DNA from: Agrobacterium vitis
Lineage (GTDB): Bacteria; Pseudomonadota; Alphaproteobacteria; Rhizobiales; Rhizobiaceae
Length of the DNA stretch: 64,000 bases
Direction of reading: 5' to 3'
NCBI RefSeq assembly: GCF_014926405.1
Contig: NZ_JACXXJ020000005.1
Coordinates: 873,001 to 937,000 of the forward strand
Below, one piece after another: positions 7,924 to 16,906 of the stretch; the first letter of the stretch is position 1, and each line of letters begins with the position of its first letter. The position numbers and the translations under genes are program-made. The notes under the pieces were generated by a model. It saw only the letters and a program-made list of their open reading frames with translations. It searched no databases and was not told the origin of the DNA.

Positions 7924-9297
7924 ATGCGTTTGCTGATCAGGTTTGTCCAAGGACTGTTGCTTGGTGTCCTGGTGGTTATCGTCGGGGCTGCCACGTGGCT
8001 TTGGCTGGCTCCGCCGGAATTGCTGCGAGTCGGGACAGGCTACGCCGCCAAGATTGTTTGCTCAAATGTGTTCATCGCCAAGCGTGATCCGATGGACGTT
8101 TTGGCTGAGGATGTGCAGGCGCCGGGCCATCCGCTGTTGCGTTTCCTGCGGCTGGATGTCGACAGGGATGCAGGCATGGTCACGGCTTATATGTTTGGGG
8201 CTTTTGTACCCAGCACGGCCATTGCCCGACCCGGTCTGGGCTGCGCCAACGTGCCCGATGGAAAAATCGATGCGGCTCGCAAGGTGCATCTGCCGCAGCC
8301 GCTTGCCGTTGCGGCGGCCCCGAACCCGAACCCGGCACCCTGGCCGGATGGAACGGGCGCACCGCACACTGACCCGGTGCTGGCGGGCATTCTTGCTGAT
8401 CCAGCCCTGACCGGGCCATCGATGCGCGCCACATTGGTGATTCGGGATGGAGAGTTGCTTGGTGAGGCCTATGGTCCGGGCTTTGGCCCCGATACGCCAC
8501 TGATCGGCTGGTCAATGACAAAGACGGTCATGGCCATGCTGATCGGCCAGCGGATGGGGGAGGGCGGGCTTGACCTCGACAAGGACCATCTTTTGCCGCA
8601 ATGGACCGACGGGCGCGCGGCAATTACCCTGCGTCAATTGATGGGCATGGAAAGTGGCCTGCGGTTCAACGAGGATTATGGCGATGTCAGCGATGCAACG
8701 CGCATGCTGTTTCTGGAGCCGGATCAGGCGGCATTCGTCGCCTCTCAGCCGCTGGACGCGACGCCCGGGACGCTGTTTCACTATTCGACCGGCACCAGCG
8801 TGCTGCTGGCCCGCCTGCTGATGGACAGCTTGCCGCCGGAACAGGCACTGTCTTATCCTCAAACATCCTTGTTCAAGCCGCTCGGCATGGCCAGCGCAGT
8901 GCTGGAGGCCGACGAAACCGGCACTTTGGCAGGTGGGTCCTATCTCTATGCCAATGCCCGCGATTGGGCCAAGCTTGCCCAATGCCTGTTGCAGGACGGT
9001 GTCTGGCAGGGGCGGCGTCTGTTGCCGGAAGGCTATGTAACAACCATGGCGACCCCGACAAAGTCATCCGGCGGCACCTACGGGCAGGGGCAGATCTGGC
9101 GGAGCGGGCCGGGCCGGGAACCTGATTCCACCTTCGGCATTACCGAAGAAACCCTCTGGTTTCAGGGTCATGATGGACAAACAATTGCGATTGTCCCGTC
9201 ACGTAAGTTGATTGTGCTGCGGATGGGGCTGACGCCTGCCTGGGATAACTACAGGCCGCAGAAATTGCTGAAAGCGGTTCTGGACGCAATGCCGTAG
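7924..9297 (+). CDS. Membrane-anchored serine hydrolase, beta-lactamase/penicillin-binding fold
   Basis: The 457-residue protein starts with a membrane anchor (about residues 6-27) and has a beta-lactamase-like domain from about residue 150. The SxxK motif is SMTK in the WSMTKTVMAML segment, Tyr is in FHYSTGTS, and an HDGQ near the C-terminus replaces KTG. This is the class C beta-lactamase/esterase family, whose members include peptidases, esterases and proteins of unknown role. The ATG at 7924 is supported by GGGAGGA six bases upstream. The open frame extends further 5', but without an RBS and without the anchor at the N-terminus. It diverges from btaA across about 290 bases. Confidence 0.85.
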   Translation: MRLLIRFVQGLLLGVLVVIVGAATWLWLAPPELLRVGTGYAAKIVCSNVFIAKRDPMDVLAEDVQAPGHPLLRFLRLDVDRDAGMVTAYMFGAFVPSTAIARPGLGCANVPDGKIDAARKVHLPQPLAVAAAPNPNPAPWPDGTGAPHTDPVLAGILADPALTGPSMRATLVIRDGELLGEAYGPGFGPDTPLIGWSMTKTVMAMLIGQRMGEGGLDLDKDHLLPQWTDGRAAITLRQLMGMESGLRFNEDYGDVSDATRMLFLEPDQAAFVASQPLDATPGTLFHYSTGTSVLLARLLMDSLPPEQALSYPQTSLFKPLGMASAVLEADETGTLAGGSYLYANARDWAKLAQCLLQDGVWQGRRLLPEGYVTTMATPTKSSGGTYGQGQIWRSGPGREPDSTFGITEETLWFQGHDGQTIAIVPSRKLIVLRMGLTPAWDNYRPQKLLKAVLDAMP

Positions 9298-9351
9298 GAA
9301 ATCGAATCGACAGACAGGGACAGTGGTCCGTGTCGGCATGGACGAAGTGGT

Positions 9352-10458
9352 TTACTGCACTTCGTCCAGCAGGCCCTTGCGCTTGGCATCGAAATAATAG
9401 CCACGGGCATAGAGGCGAACGGCGTTGTCATTGTTGTTTTCGGCCACCATCCACGCACCGCGCAGATATTTGATCGCGTATTTCAGGTTGGTTTCCGGGT
9501 CGAACAGACCCTCTGCCGGACCTTCATAGCCTAGAGAACGGGCCGTATTATAGCGGATCTGCATCAGCCCGTAATTGCCACGACTATAGGCCGACGGATT
9601 GTAACGGCTTTCGCGGTGAATGACCCGGTGGATCAACGCGGAGGGCATTCCGTATAAGGCGGCATATTTGTTGACCAGGCCGTTGATGACCGTCGGGCCG
9701 CGGCTTGCCGTTTCACTTGTGCTTGAAGCGGAGCTTTTGGAGGCTTCCGGCGTGGCGCTCGGCACGGGGCCGGGGGCGCTGGTGTCGAATTGTGCATCAA
9801 GCAGGGCGAAGGATTTGACGACCGGCTTGGCCGGTGAGGCATAGGCGACCGACGATGAGGCAACAGAACCCGGGCGCGGCGTGGGAACGGCGGAATGCAT
9901 GGCCATCACATCCGGCTGCAACGCTTCGTTTTCAAGGCCGATCGGCTCGTTGTCCGAAATCCGGGCTGGTGCATTGGCGGAAGACGGCACGGTGCTGACG
10001 GTTGGTCCGAGCGATGCGACCTGCGTCAGGCCTGGCTTCTGAATAGGATAGGGGCCTTGGCCAGTCGCGAGATTGACCGTCTGGCCTGTGCCCGAAGCGC
10101 CATTTATGGCGGCCAGCGCATTGTTTCCCGATGCGGTATTGGCAAGCGCGGTGACAGCAGATTGCGATGGAGGCGTCACGGCCTGCGTGCCAGGAACGAC
10201 CGTCGTCATCGTGCCGTTTGCGGCGGCTACAGGTGTCGAGGCGCCTGTTGCGACGGTGCCATTTGCCGGTGCTACGGTACTGGCGCCCGGCTGTGTGACG
10301 CCTGGCTGCGCTGCGGCGGCAACGGCTTGATGAGCCGATGCGGGTTTTGGCGCTATATCGGCTTTGGAATTGTCATTGACATTGGTGCAACTGGAAAGGG
10401 CTGCGACGATGACAGCAGTGATGCTGATGGCAATCGTGCGGTCCGTTTTCGCTGTCAT
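9352..10458 (-). CDS. Lytic transglycosylase lipoprotein with SLT domain
   Basis: The 368-residue protein begins with a lipoprotein signal whose lipobox ALSSC places the lipidated Cys at residue 24. A long low-complexity Ala/Pro/Thr/Val-rich region follows (about 30-255). The C-terminal SLT domain (about 255-360) has the catalytic Glu in RVIHRESRYNPSA, then the NYGLMQIRYNTARSLG and NLKYAIKYLRGAW motifs. It should cleave peptidoglycan strands while tethered to a membrane by its linker. The neighbouring gene upstream is a LysE-like exporter on the same strand, separated by a structured 254-base gap. Confidence 0.9.
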   Translation of the reverse strand: MTAKTDRTIAISITAVIVAALSSCTNVNDNSKADIAPKPASAHQAVAAAAQPGVTQPGASTVAPANGTVATGASTPVAAANGTMTTVVPGTQAVTPPSQSAVTALANTASGNNALAAINGASGTGQTVNLATGQGPYPIQKPGLTQVASLGPTVSTVPSSANAPARISDNEPIGLENEALQPDVMAMHSAVPTPRPGSVASSSVAYASPAKPVVKSFALLDAQFDTSAPGPVPSATPEASKSSASSTSETASRGPTVINGLVNKYAALYGMPSALIHRVIHRESRYNPSAYSRGNYGLMQIRYNTARSLGYEGPAEGLFDPETNLKYAIKYLRGAWMVAENNNDNAVRLYARGYYFDAKRKGLLDEVQ

Positions 10459-10595
10459 GCAGATGTCCGTCGGCTATTGAAACGAGCGCTGCCCACAGGC
10501 AACGCACGAACTATTAACATCGGATTCACAAATTTGACAGCCCCCTTGAAGTCTAATGCTAACGATCACTGAAAATGACCGTTGGTATTCCCTTT

Positions 10596-10679
10596 GCAAA
10601 TATCTCAAGCCACTGATGCATTTGAGATATTTGCAATGCCTTCAAGGCGAGGATGTGGTCCACATCTTCGATGCCTTGG
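10596..10679. repeat. Two adjacent hairpins in the gap between the LysE-like and SLT genes
   Basis: A perfect 13-bp inverted repeat (GCAAATATCTCAA / TTGAGATATTTGC, 10596-10608 and 10622-10634) is followed at once by a second hairpin with the palindrome GATGTGG-T-CCACATC at 10652-10666, which extends outwards through CGAG/TTCG and AAGGC/GCCTT. Neither has a clear T-run. They lie at the 3' end of the leftward LysE-like gene, so termination or transcript stabilisation is possible. A small RNA is another reading. Confidence 0.55.
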
Positions 10680-10712
10680 TCTAAAAGGGGATAACCTGTC
10701 AAAGACCGTGAT

Positions 10713-11348
10713 TCAGGCGGCAATCCGGCGATAACCGGCGCTGACGGAACGGGCGGAAATCAGCATGGATTTGCCCTTTGGCTGCACCATACGGCGTGCC
10801 GAACGGCGGCGAATTATCCGGTCGAAAGAGTGTGCATAAATTGCCTGAAGCCCACAGACTAAGGCCGCGAGAGCCATGAAAGCCAGTTCCATGGTCAGAA
10901 AATCTCCGCTGAACGGCGAAAAGCCCGATGTGATCTGAGTGGTGATCGCCAACAGAAAGACCAGTGTGCGCGCATCCAGAGCCGAACCGATCACGGCCTG
11001 CGACACAATGACCATGGCGCGCCGGTCGGCCAGATTGTCGTTATCGGCCACCGGGCCAATATGCAGCGGCGCGCGCCAGAGTCTGAGTGCCAGAACCATC
11101 AATATGGCCATGCCTGGCCAGCGCAGGGCAGAGAGTGCCGTGGCGTTGATATTGCTGAGCGCTTGGGCCATTCCGAATACCAGGCACGCGGCGATGCCAT
11201 AGCCTGTCATGCTGCCCAGCACGCAGAGTGTGGCAGCCCGACCGCCGCCCGCTTGCCGGCAGGCGATGATCCGCTTGGTATTGCGTCCAGGCACAACAAG
11301 GAAGGCAGCGCTTGCTGCTGAAAACAACAGCCAATCCTGAAATGTCAT
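10713..11348 (-). CDS. LysE/RhtB-like small-molecule exporter
   Basis: The 211-residue protein has several hydrophobic segments: FSAASAAFLVVPG at the N-terminus, then about 40-65, 70-95, 115-140 and 145-170. Its LVVPG-N motif near residue 20 resembles the VPGPN motif of LysE/RhtB amino acid exporters. The rest of the family signature is weak, and Gly-Arg-Asn-Thr replaces GPNT, so the substrate is unclear. The start at 11348 is supported by GGAGG seven bases upstream; the frame extends further 5' without an RBS. A basic C-terminal tail of about 40 residues is unusual for the family. Confidence 0.65.
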   Translation of the reverse strand: MTFQDWLLFSAASAAFLVVPGRNTKRIIACRQAGGGRAATLCVLGSMTGYGIAACLVFGMAQALSNINATALSALRWPGMAILMVLALRLWRAPLHIGPVADNDNLADRRAMVIVSQAVIGSALDARTLVFLLAITTQITSGFSPFSGDFLTMELAFMALAALVCGLQAIYAHSFDRIIRRRSARRMVQPKGKSMLISARSVSAGYRRIAA

Positions 11349-11587
11349 GGGCCTGCCTCCGTGTTCGGTCTGCCTGTGGCGGGATATCATCAACCTCATC
11401 CCGGCCCGGGCACTCCCGATATAAACATAGCAGCGCCGCATGCCCTTGGCACCGGCGCTGTCACAATAAATAGTCTGTCATTTCCGTTTCAAAACCCCAG
11501 GCGGATCCGAACAGTCATGCAGGCATGCTTCGGGCAATTACGCCGTCAGCATCGCCTGCAAACAGAAGCCACCATTCGCCGTCAAGG

Positions 11588-12802
11588 TCAATGTGCCGGA
11601 CGGAATTTCTGGCCCAGATGGTCCATCACATCTTTGAACCATGGCGTAGAGAGGTCGAAAGCCTTGCCGCCCTTGATGCGGGGGAATTCGATGGCGCGCA
11701 ATTTGCCGCCCTGGTCCTCGTCATGACCGGTGACGCCGGAGACGCCGTTCAATCCACTTTCAACAGCAAGGTCCACCATGCTCTGGATCAGCCGCAAGTC
11801 CTCGTAATTGGCCGGAGCCGAACGGGCGTAATAGCCTGACTTCTGCACCATAGAGCGCTCGGCATCGAGCAATTTGGCGAAATGCTTCTGGAACCAGCCG
11901 CCGACATTGATCGTATCGAGCTTTACATGGCCGAAAGCGTCGCGCTTGATCTCTTCGCCGGCCTTTTCCCGGTCGGCGATGATTTCATCCATGCAGGCGC
12001 CTTCCGAGACGAACAGCGTGACGAAGCCGGTGCGGTCCATCAGTTCCTTCAGCCGCTCGGCCTCGGCTTCCATATCGAAATGTGTCTCGGGCAGATAAAG
12101 ACCGTCGATTGTCTTCAGTTCTTCATTCATCATGAAGCCCTCGACATATTCATTATGCTGGATGCGCTGGATATAGGCGCGGGCGGTCGCCGCAGTCAGC
12201 CAGCCGCAATGGCGGCCCATGACCTCATGAATGACCAGCGTGCGCGGCGCGGCACTCTGTTCGTTGGAAACATGGTCGAAGAAGCGGGCACCGACTTCCG
12301 CCGCGGTCCAGGCACCGAGCGACTGGCGGATCGGCACGACATCGTTATCGACGGTTTTGGGCAGGCCGACGACGGTCAGGTCATAGCCATTGGCACCGAG
12401 ATAGGCGGCGAGATCGGCAGCCGTCGTATTGGTATCGTCACCGCCGATTGTGTGCAGAATGGTGATGCCATCGGCGGCCAGGCGCTCGGCGGCCACCTGC
12501 AACGGGTTCTGGCCTTCCTTGACCAGGCCGCGCTTGACGCAATCGGCGACATTGGTGAGCTTGACGCGGCTATTGCCGATGGGCGACCCGCCATAGCGAT
12601 GCAGGACATGGGCCTGTTCGCGCATATGCTGGTTGATCTCGATCTTGTAGTCCATCAACAGGCCGCGATAGCCGGATTTATAGGCGACGATCTCGGCATC
12701 GGGTGCGATGTCGCTATAGCGCTCGATCAACCCGCCCACTGCCGATGAGAGGCAGGGTGCAAGGCCCCCGGCGGTCAGCAATGCGACTTTGGTCTTGGCC
12801 AT
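11588..12802 (-). CDS. pfp: Pyrophosphate-type 6-phosphofructokinase
   Basis: The 404-residue enzyme belongs to the PFK family. It carries GGDDTN at residues 120-125 and LPKTVDND a little later. In this family an Asp in the second position of GGDD together with the PKTxDND lysine marks pyrophosphate rather than ATP as phosphoryl donor. It interconverts fructose 6-phosphate and fructose 1,6-bisphosphate reversibly in the cytoplasm. The ATG at 12802 has AAGGAGG five bases upstream and was chosen over an open extension of 44 codons. It is apparently a single-gene unit; its upstream region of 320 bases is shared with the divergent J-domain gene. Confidence 0.92.
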   Translation of the reverse strand: MAKTKVALLTAGGLAPCLSSAVGGLIERYSDIAPDAEIVAYKSGYRGLLMDYKIEINQHMREQAHVLHRYGGSPIGNSRVKLTNVADCVKRGLVKEGQNPLQVAAERLAADGITILHTIGGDDTNTTAADLAAYLGANGYDLTVVGLPKTVDNDVVPIRQSLGAWTAAEVGARFFDHVSNEQSAAPRTLVIHEVMGRHCGWLTAATARAYIQRIQHNEYVEGFMMNEELKTIDGLYLPETHFDMEAEAERLKELMDRTGFVTLFVSEGACMDEIIADREKAGEEIKRDAFGHVKLDTINVGGWFQKHFAKLLDAERSMVQKSGYYARSAPANYEDLRLIQSMVDLAVESGLNGVSGVTGHDEDQGGKLRAIEFPRIKGGKAFDLSTPWFKDVMDHLGQKFRPAH

Positions 12803-13122
12803 CAAATCCTCCTTCTTGCGGACAAAGTGCCGCAGACGTTTACGAAATGGTGCCAATGGATGCGACAGAGGCCGGATGCTGTAAAGCGAAAAATTGAACA
12901 AAATCCGCAGTTTCGTGGAAATGTCATCAGCCACGGAAATATAATCGTTTCAAATGGAAAGCCGTAAGCGGGAGGCTTGTGGAAAAGCTAGTATGCCAAC
13001 GAAGACGTGAAGCATTCGCTGATTCTGCACTGCGGTAAAACCTGGAAAGTGAACAAAGTTTAACCCGAAACAGTGGGGTGCTTCTCTTGCATTTCAAGTG
13101 ATAATTTGGTCAATCTGTCAAA
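12803..13122. other. Intergenic region between divergent pfp and djlA-like genes
   Basis: This 320-base gap must hold the promoters of both divergent genes. I see no convincing coding frame, repeat or named operator in it. Confidence 0.6.
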
Positions 13123-13860
13123 ATGATTTTCGATTTCGCCTGCCAACAATTATCGTCCCTCTGGGAGCGGCTGCTCGGCGCGGTCAGCGACGCGGCCGGC
13201 AATGCCTTGTCGTCGATTGTCGAAGCGATCCGTACCGTCTTTGAGGGTGATCCGGAAACGCGCAGGCGCGTGTCTTTTTCCGTGGCGATCATCGCGCTTT
13301 CGGCCAAGATGGCCAAGGCCGATGGCGTCGTGTCGCAGGCTGAGGTCAATGCGTTTCGCAGCATTTTCGATTTTCCGCCGGAAGAGGCCCGCAACGTCGC
13401 GCGCCTTTATAATCTCGCCAAGCAGGATATTGCCGGTTACGAAGCCTATGCTGAAAAGCTCGCCAATCTCTGCGGCTCGCGCACCAGAGGCTGCCCGGTG
13501 CTCGAAGAGATCGTCGATGCCCTGTTTCACATCGCCACGGCGGACGGGTTGATCCACGAGAAGGAATTGGCTTTTCTCTCCCGCATCGCCGAAATTTTCG
13601 AGATTGGTGAGGATCGGTTCGAACAGATTTCCGCCCGTCATCTCGCGCCCGACCAGGACCCCTACGGTATTCTCGGCGTGTCGCGCAGCGATGATTTTGG
13701 CACGATTCGCAAACGCTACCGGGCTCTGGCCTCCGAGCACCATCCCGACCGGCTGCATGCGCGTGGCCTGCCAGTGGAAATGCACGCTGCCGCCCATCAA
13801 CGGATGGCCAGTTTCAACGCGGCCTATGCCGCGATTGAAAAGGAACGCCGGGCCGCATGA
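13123..13860 (+). CDS. TerB-like/J-domain co-chaperone (DjlA type)
   Basis: The 245-residue protein has a TerB-like helical domain (about 45-165, with paired acidic motifs KADGVVSQAEV and TADGLIHEKEL). A C-terminal J-domain follows (about 178-243), with the essential HPD inside ASEHHPDRLH and the start DPYGILGV. This is the DjlA layout without the N-terminal membrane segment of the enterobacterial protein. It would act with DnaK. The amidase gene that follows overlaps its stop by four bases (ATGA), a pairing that suggests the two are made together. The start has no strong RBS, so a nearby alternative cannot be excluded. Confidence 0.86.
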   Translation: MIFDFACQQLSSLWERLLGAVSDAAGNALSSIVEAIRTVFEGDPETRRRVSFSVAIIALSAKMAKADGVVSQAEVNAFRSIFDFPPEEARNVARLYNLAKQDIAGYEAYAEKLANLCGSRTRGCPVLEEIVDALFHIATADGLIHEKELAFLSRIAEIFEIGEDRFEQISARHLAPDQDPYGILGVSRSDDFGTIRKRYRALASEHHPDRLHARGLPVEMHAAAHQRMASFNAAYAAIEKERRAA

Positions 13861-14615
13861 CTGCATTCATCGCCGATTATCCAGACGCCGTGGTGGTGCC
13901 ATCCCCGAATCACGGTGAGCGCATCGAATGCGCGGCCCCTGACACCATCATTCTGCATTATACCGGCATGCCGAGCGAAGAGGCAGCACTCTCGTGGCTC
14001 TGCACTGTGGAAAGCCAGGTTTCCAGCCATTATCTGGTGCGTGAAAACGGTGATGTCGTGCAGATGGTGCCGGAAAGCCGCCGAGCCTGGCATGCCGGCA
14101 AGAGTTTCTGGGCGGGCGCGACCGATATCAATTCCCGCTCAATTGGCATCGAGATTGCCAATGCCGGACATCCGTCTCTGCCGGATTATCCCGAAAAACA
14201 GGTGGATGCCGTCGCGCAATTGTGTCTTGATTGTGCAAGTCGCTGGTCCATCGCCCCGGAGCGGGTGCTGGCCCATTCCGATATTGCGCCTGTTCGCAAG
14301 GTCGATCCGGGCGAACATTTCCCCTGGGATCAGCTACACGCCCTGGGCGTAGGGCATTGGGTGGAACCAACCGCGATGACCGGAGGGCGCTTCTTCCAGA
14401 GAGGGGATAACGGCCAGCCGGTCGAGGCATTGCAATCCATGTTGTCTCTCTATGGATACCCTGTTGAAATCAATGGGGATTTTGATGCAGTGACCGAGGG
14501 TGTCGTCAGAAGTTTCCAGCTGCATTTCCGCCCCTCCAAGGTCGATGGCGTGGCCGATTATTCGACCATCGACACCCTGCATCGTCTGCTGGCGGCGTTG
14601 CCGCGTTTCAGCTGA
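13857..14615 (+). CDS. N-acetylmuramoyl-L-alanine amidase (AmpD/AmiD family) with peptidoglycan-binding domain
   Basis: The 252-residue protein has an Amidase_2 domain (about 10-160). Likely zinc ligands are the His in IILHYTGMPS and the His and Asp of VLAHSDIAPVRKVDPG, with SSHYLVRENG between them. A PG_binding_1 domain follows (about 185-245, GYPVEINGDFD). No signal peptide is visible, which suits a cytoplasmic AmpD-like role in recycling anhydro-muropeptides. The binding domain is more typical of AmiD-type enzymes that meet intact wall, so location is open. It is the second gene of an operon with the TerB/J-domain protein. Confidence 0.9.
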   Translation: MTAFIADYPDAVVVPSPNHGERIECAAPDTIILHYTGMPSEEAALSWLCTVESQVSSHYLVRENGDVVQMVPESRRAWHAGKSFWAGATDINSRSIGIEIANAGHPSLPDYPEKQVDAVAQLCLDCASRWSIAPERVLAHSDIAPVRKVDPGEHFPWDQLHALGVGHWVEPTAMTGGRFFQRGDNGQPVEALQSMLSLYGYPVEINGDFDAVTEGVVRSFQLHFRPSKVDGVADYSTIDTLHRLLAALPRFS

Positions 14616-14910
14616 GGATTGCGGGCTGTTGTCGTCCGCAGACGGCTTTCGGCAGGGTCGAAAATCACCTCTTTTTACCATGCCATAGGATTTCCTTATT
14701 GAGTCTGTCTAACAGCAGCCGTCGCAGCCATGGTATTCCTCGGCAGCGGTTGAGATGAACAGCGAATGTGATTTCCAAAATGGAAGTCTTTCGCAAATAT
14801 CAACGATGAGGGCGATGAACATCGCTGTCCTTTGCTGGGCAGTGGACGGGTAAATAGTGCGCTTTGCTGGCATCCGTGTCCGCCCCTTTGTCTGGAGACT
14901 GACCTTTTTC

Positions 14911-15504
14911 ATGAAAACTTCGCTTTTCGCTGCCGCGGCATGCATTGCCGTTTCTATGTCTGCCGTTTCCCAAGCCGAGGCGGCTGATGCCGGCAAGGGC
15001 TTGACCCTGATGGACATGTTGCGTGCCAATAAACAGCAAGCCGACCTCGCCAAGCCTCTGGAGAAAACCAGGCTCTCGAATAAAACCGGGACTGATGATC
15101 AGAAAGCCGATATGCAGGGGGCTGCTGGCAAGGCGCCCTATCATGCCCTGATCTCGTCCTATGCCAAGCAATATGGCGTGCCGGTGGAACTGGCCAGCGC
15201 CGTGGTGAAAATCGAAAGCGGCTTCAACCCGAAAGCGCGCGGCACGCATGGCGAAGTCGGCCTGATGCAGATCAAGCCCGCCACCGCCCGCGCCATGGGC
15301 TATACCGGTACTGTTGCCGGGCTTTACGACCCATCCACCAATCTCAAATACGGGATGAAATATCTCGCCATGGCCCACCAGCTTGGCGGTGGTGATACCT
15401 GCGGTGCCATCTTGCGCTACAATGCCGGCCACGGCGCGACACGCATGAACCCGGTTTCCAAGCAATATTGCGGTCAGGTGGAAGCTGCGCTGGAAAACAG
15501 CTGA
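14911..15504 (+). CDS. Exported lytic transglycosylase, SLT domain
   Basis: The 197-residue precursor starts with a signal peptide ending in SQAEA-ADA. It has an SLT domain (about 88-195) with the catalytic Glu in VVKIESGFNPKA, then GEVGLMQIKPATARAMG, NLKYGMKYL and RYNAGHG. It belongs to the family 1 transglycosylases and resembles small transglycosylases linked to secretion systems or wall turnover. The ATG at 14911 places the signal peptide at the N-terminus. A GTG at 14857 in the same frame would add 18 residues in front of it and was rejected. It is the third SLT or MltB-type enzyme within 12 kb. Confidence 0.91.
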   Translation: MKTSLFAAAACIAVSMSAVSQAEAADAGKGLTLMDMLRANKQQADLAKPLEKTRLSNKTGTDDQKADMQGAAGKAPYHALISSYAKQYGVPVELASAVVKIESGFNPKARGTHGEVGLMQIKPATARAMGYTGTVAGLYDPSTNLKYGMKYLAMAHQLGGGDTCGAILRYNAGHGATRMNPVSKQYCGQVEAALENS

Positions 15505-15558
15505 AAAGTTGACAGCGTCCCTTCTACCACTCTTGTGGGGTGAGGCGACGTGGTGATC

Positions 15559-15592
15559 ACGCAAGAACCGTCGTTTCTGCCGGTTCTTGCGT
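15559..15592. terminator. Strong stem-loop after the SLT gene
   Basis: A perfect 12-bp stem (ACGCAAGAACCG / CGGTTCTTGCGT) encloses a 10-base loop 55 bases past the stop of the transglycosylase gene. No T-run follows, so it may be a weak terminator or a 3' stabilising structure. Confidence 0.55.
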
Positions 15593-15665
15593 CAGATCAA
15601 TCAAACCATGTGGCAAGTCTGATCGATAATGCTATCCAATTGGCAAATCATTTTGGACGAGCGGT

Positions 15666-16859
15666 ATGACGGATCAGGTCTTTAAATATCTCATTATCGG
15701 ACGCGGTATGATGGGTGCGGCGGCGGCGCGGCATCTGGCACTGCAAACGGATGGCGTGGCACTGGTCGGGCCGGATGAGCCCGCTGACAAGCAAAGCCAC
15801 GAAGGCGTCTTTGCCAGCCATTACGACGAAGCGCGAATCACCCGTACCATCGATAGCGATCCTGTCTGGGCAAAGCTCGCTCATGCGTCGATTGCCCGCT
15901 ATAGTGAAATCGAACAGCAGAGCGGCATCCGGTTTTACCACGAGGCTGGTTGCCTGATCGTCGGAACGAGCCCGGATGGTCATTCCGACTATGTCGCCAA
16001 GGCGGCGCGCGCTGCCGAAGGGCTCGGCGTTTCCACCCAGTCTTTCGACCATGCCGGTCTTGCCGAGCGTTTCAGTTATTTCCGGTTCGAGCCTGTTTCC
16101 ATTGGGATTTATGAGGCGCATCACGCCGGCTACGTCAATCCGCGCCGTTTGGTGGAGGCCCAGTCGGAGCTGGCTGCTCGGGCGGGGGCATCTCTGATCA
16201 ACGATGTGGTCATAGGCATTCGCGACGAGGGCGGCCATGCGGTGGTCACGACCGCAGGCGGCAAGGTGTTGAAAGCCGAAAAACTGTTGGTTGCAGCGGG
16301 CGGGTTTTCCATTGCCGACACGCTGTTGCCGCGCCGGATTGATCTGTCGGTTTATGCTCGAACTGTTACCTTTTTCGAAATCGCCGATCAGGATCTGCCC
16401 GCCTATCACGGCATGCCGTCGCTCATTCACGAGCCGTCCAATCCACGCGATCACATCTATCTGCTTCCACCAGTGCGCTACCCTGATGGTAAAACCTATC
16501 TCAAGATCGGCGGCGATCCCGATGATGTCAGGCTGAAGACCGAGCCCGAAATCCGCGCCTGGTTCAGGGGTGGCGGACGGGAAAGCGCACGCGATCATCT
16601 GGCGCGCATTTGCAGATCGCTGGTGCCGGGTGTTGCCCAGGCGCCGGTGTCGATGGCGCCCTGCGTGACCTCCTTTACGGGCAGTGGCTATCCGGCCATC
16701 GGGTTTAGCGACAGCCCACGCATCGCGGTGCTGACTGGCGGCTGCGGGGCGGCGGCGAAAAGCTCGGACGAAATTGGCCGGCTGGGTGCCGAGTTGATCC
16801 TGCGCGGCACGATTGTCCATGAGGAGTATGATGCAGATTTCACGCCTGTTTTCGTGTGA
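15666..16859 (+). CDS. FAD-dependent oxidoreductase, DAO/monomeric sarcosine oxidase-like
   Basis: The 397-residue protein has an N-terminal Rossmann motif YLIIGRGMMGAAAARHLA and the DAO-family layout, with a mid-protein LVAAGG segment and a late GSGYPAIGFSDSPRIAVLTG segment that closes over the flavin. Such enzymes oxidise secondary or tertiary amines (sarcosine, N-methyl amino acids, opine-like compounds) with release of hydrogen peroxide. The substrate cannot be told from sequence. The gene ends 48 bases before rnpB and has its own upstream gap of 160 bases, so it seems to be expressed alone. Confidence 0.85.
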   Translation: MTDQVFKYLIIGRGMMGAAAARHLALQTDGVALVGPDEPADKQSHEGVFASHYDEARITRTIDSDPVWAKLAHASIARYSEIEQQSGIRFYHEAGCLIVGTSPDGHSDYVAKAARAAEGLGVSTQSFDHAGLAERFSYFRFEPVSIGIYEAHHAGYVNPRRLVEAQSELAARAGASLINDVVIGIRDEGGHAVVTTAGGKVLKAEKLLVAAGGFSIADTLLPRRIDLSVYARTVTFFEIADQDLPAYHGMPSLIHEPSNPRDHIYLLPPVRYPDGKTYLKIGGDPDDVRLKTEPEIRAWFRGGGRESARDHLARICRSLVPGVAQAPVSMAPCVTSFTGSGYPAIGFSDSPRIAVLTGGCGAAAKSSDEIGRLGAELILRGTIVHEEYDADFTPVFV

Positions 16860-16906
16860 GCGCATGATTTCGGTGGCTTTCTCCAGATGTCTCCGTTAAT
16901 CACGCC

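Noticed and set aside
15648..16865. A 405-codon frame on the minus strand
   Set aside because: Antisense to the FAD-dependent oxidoreductase gene, with no family features.
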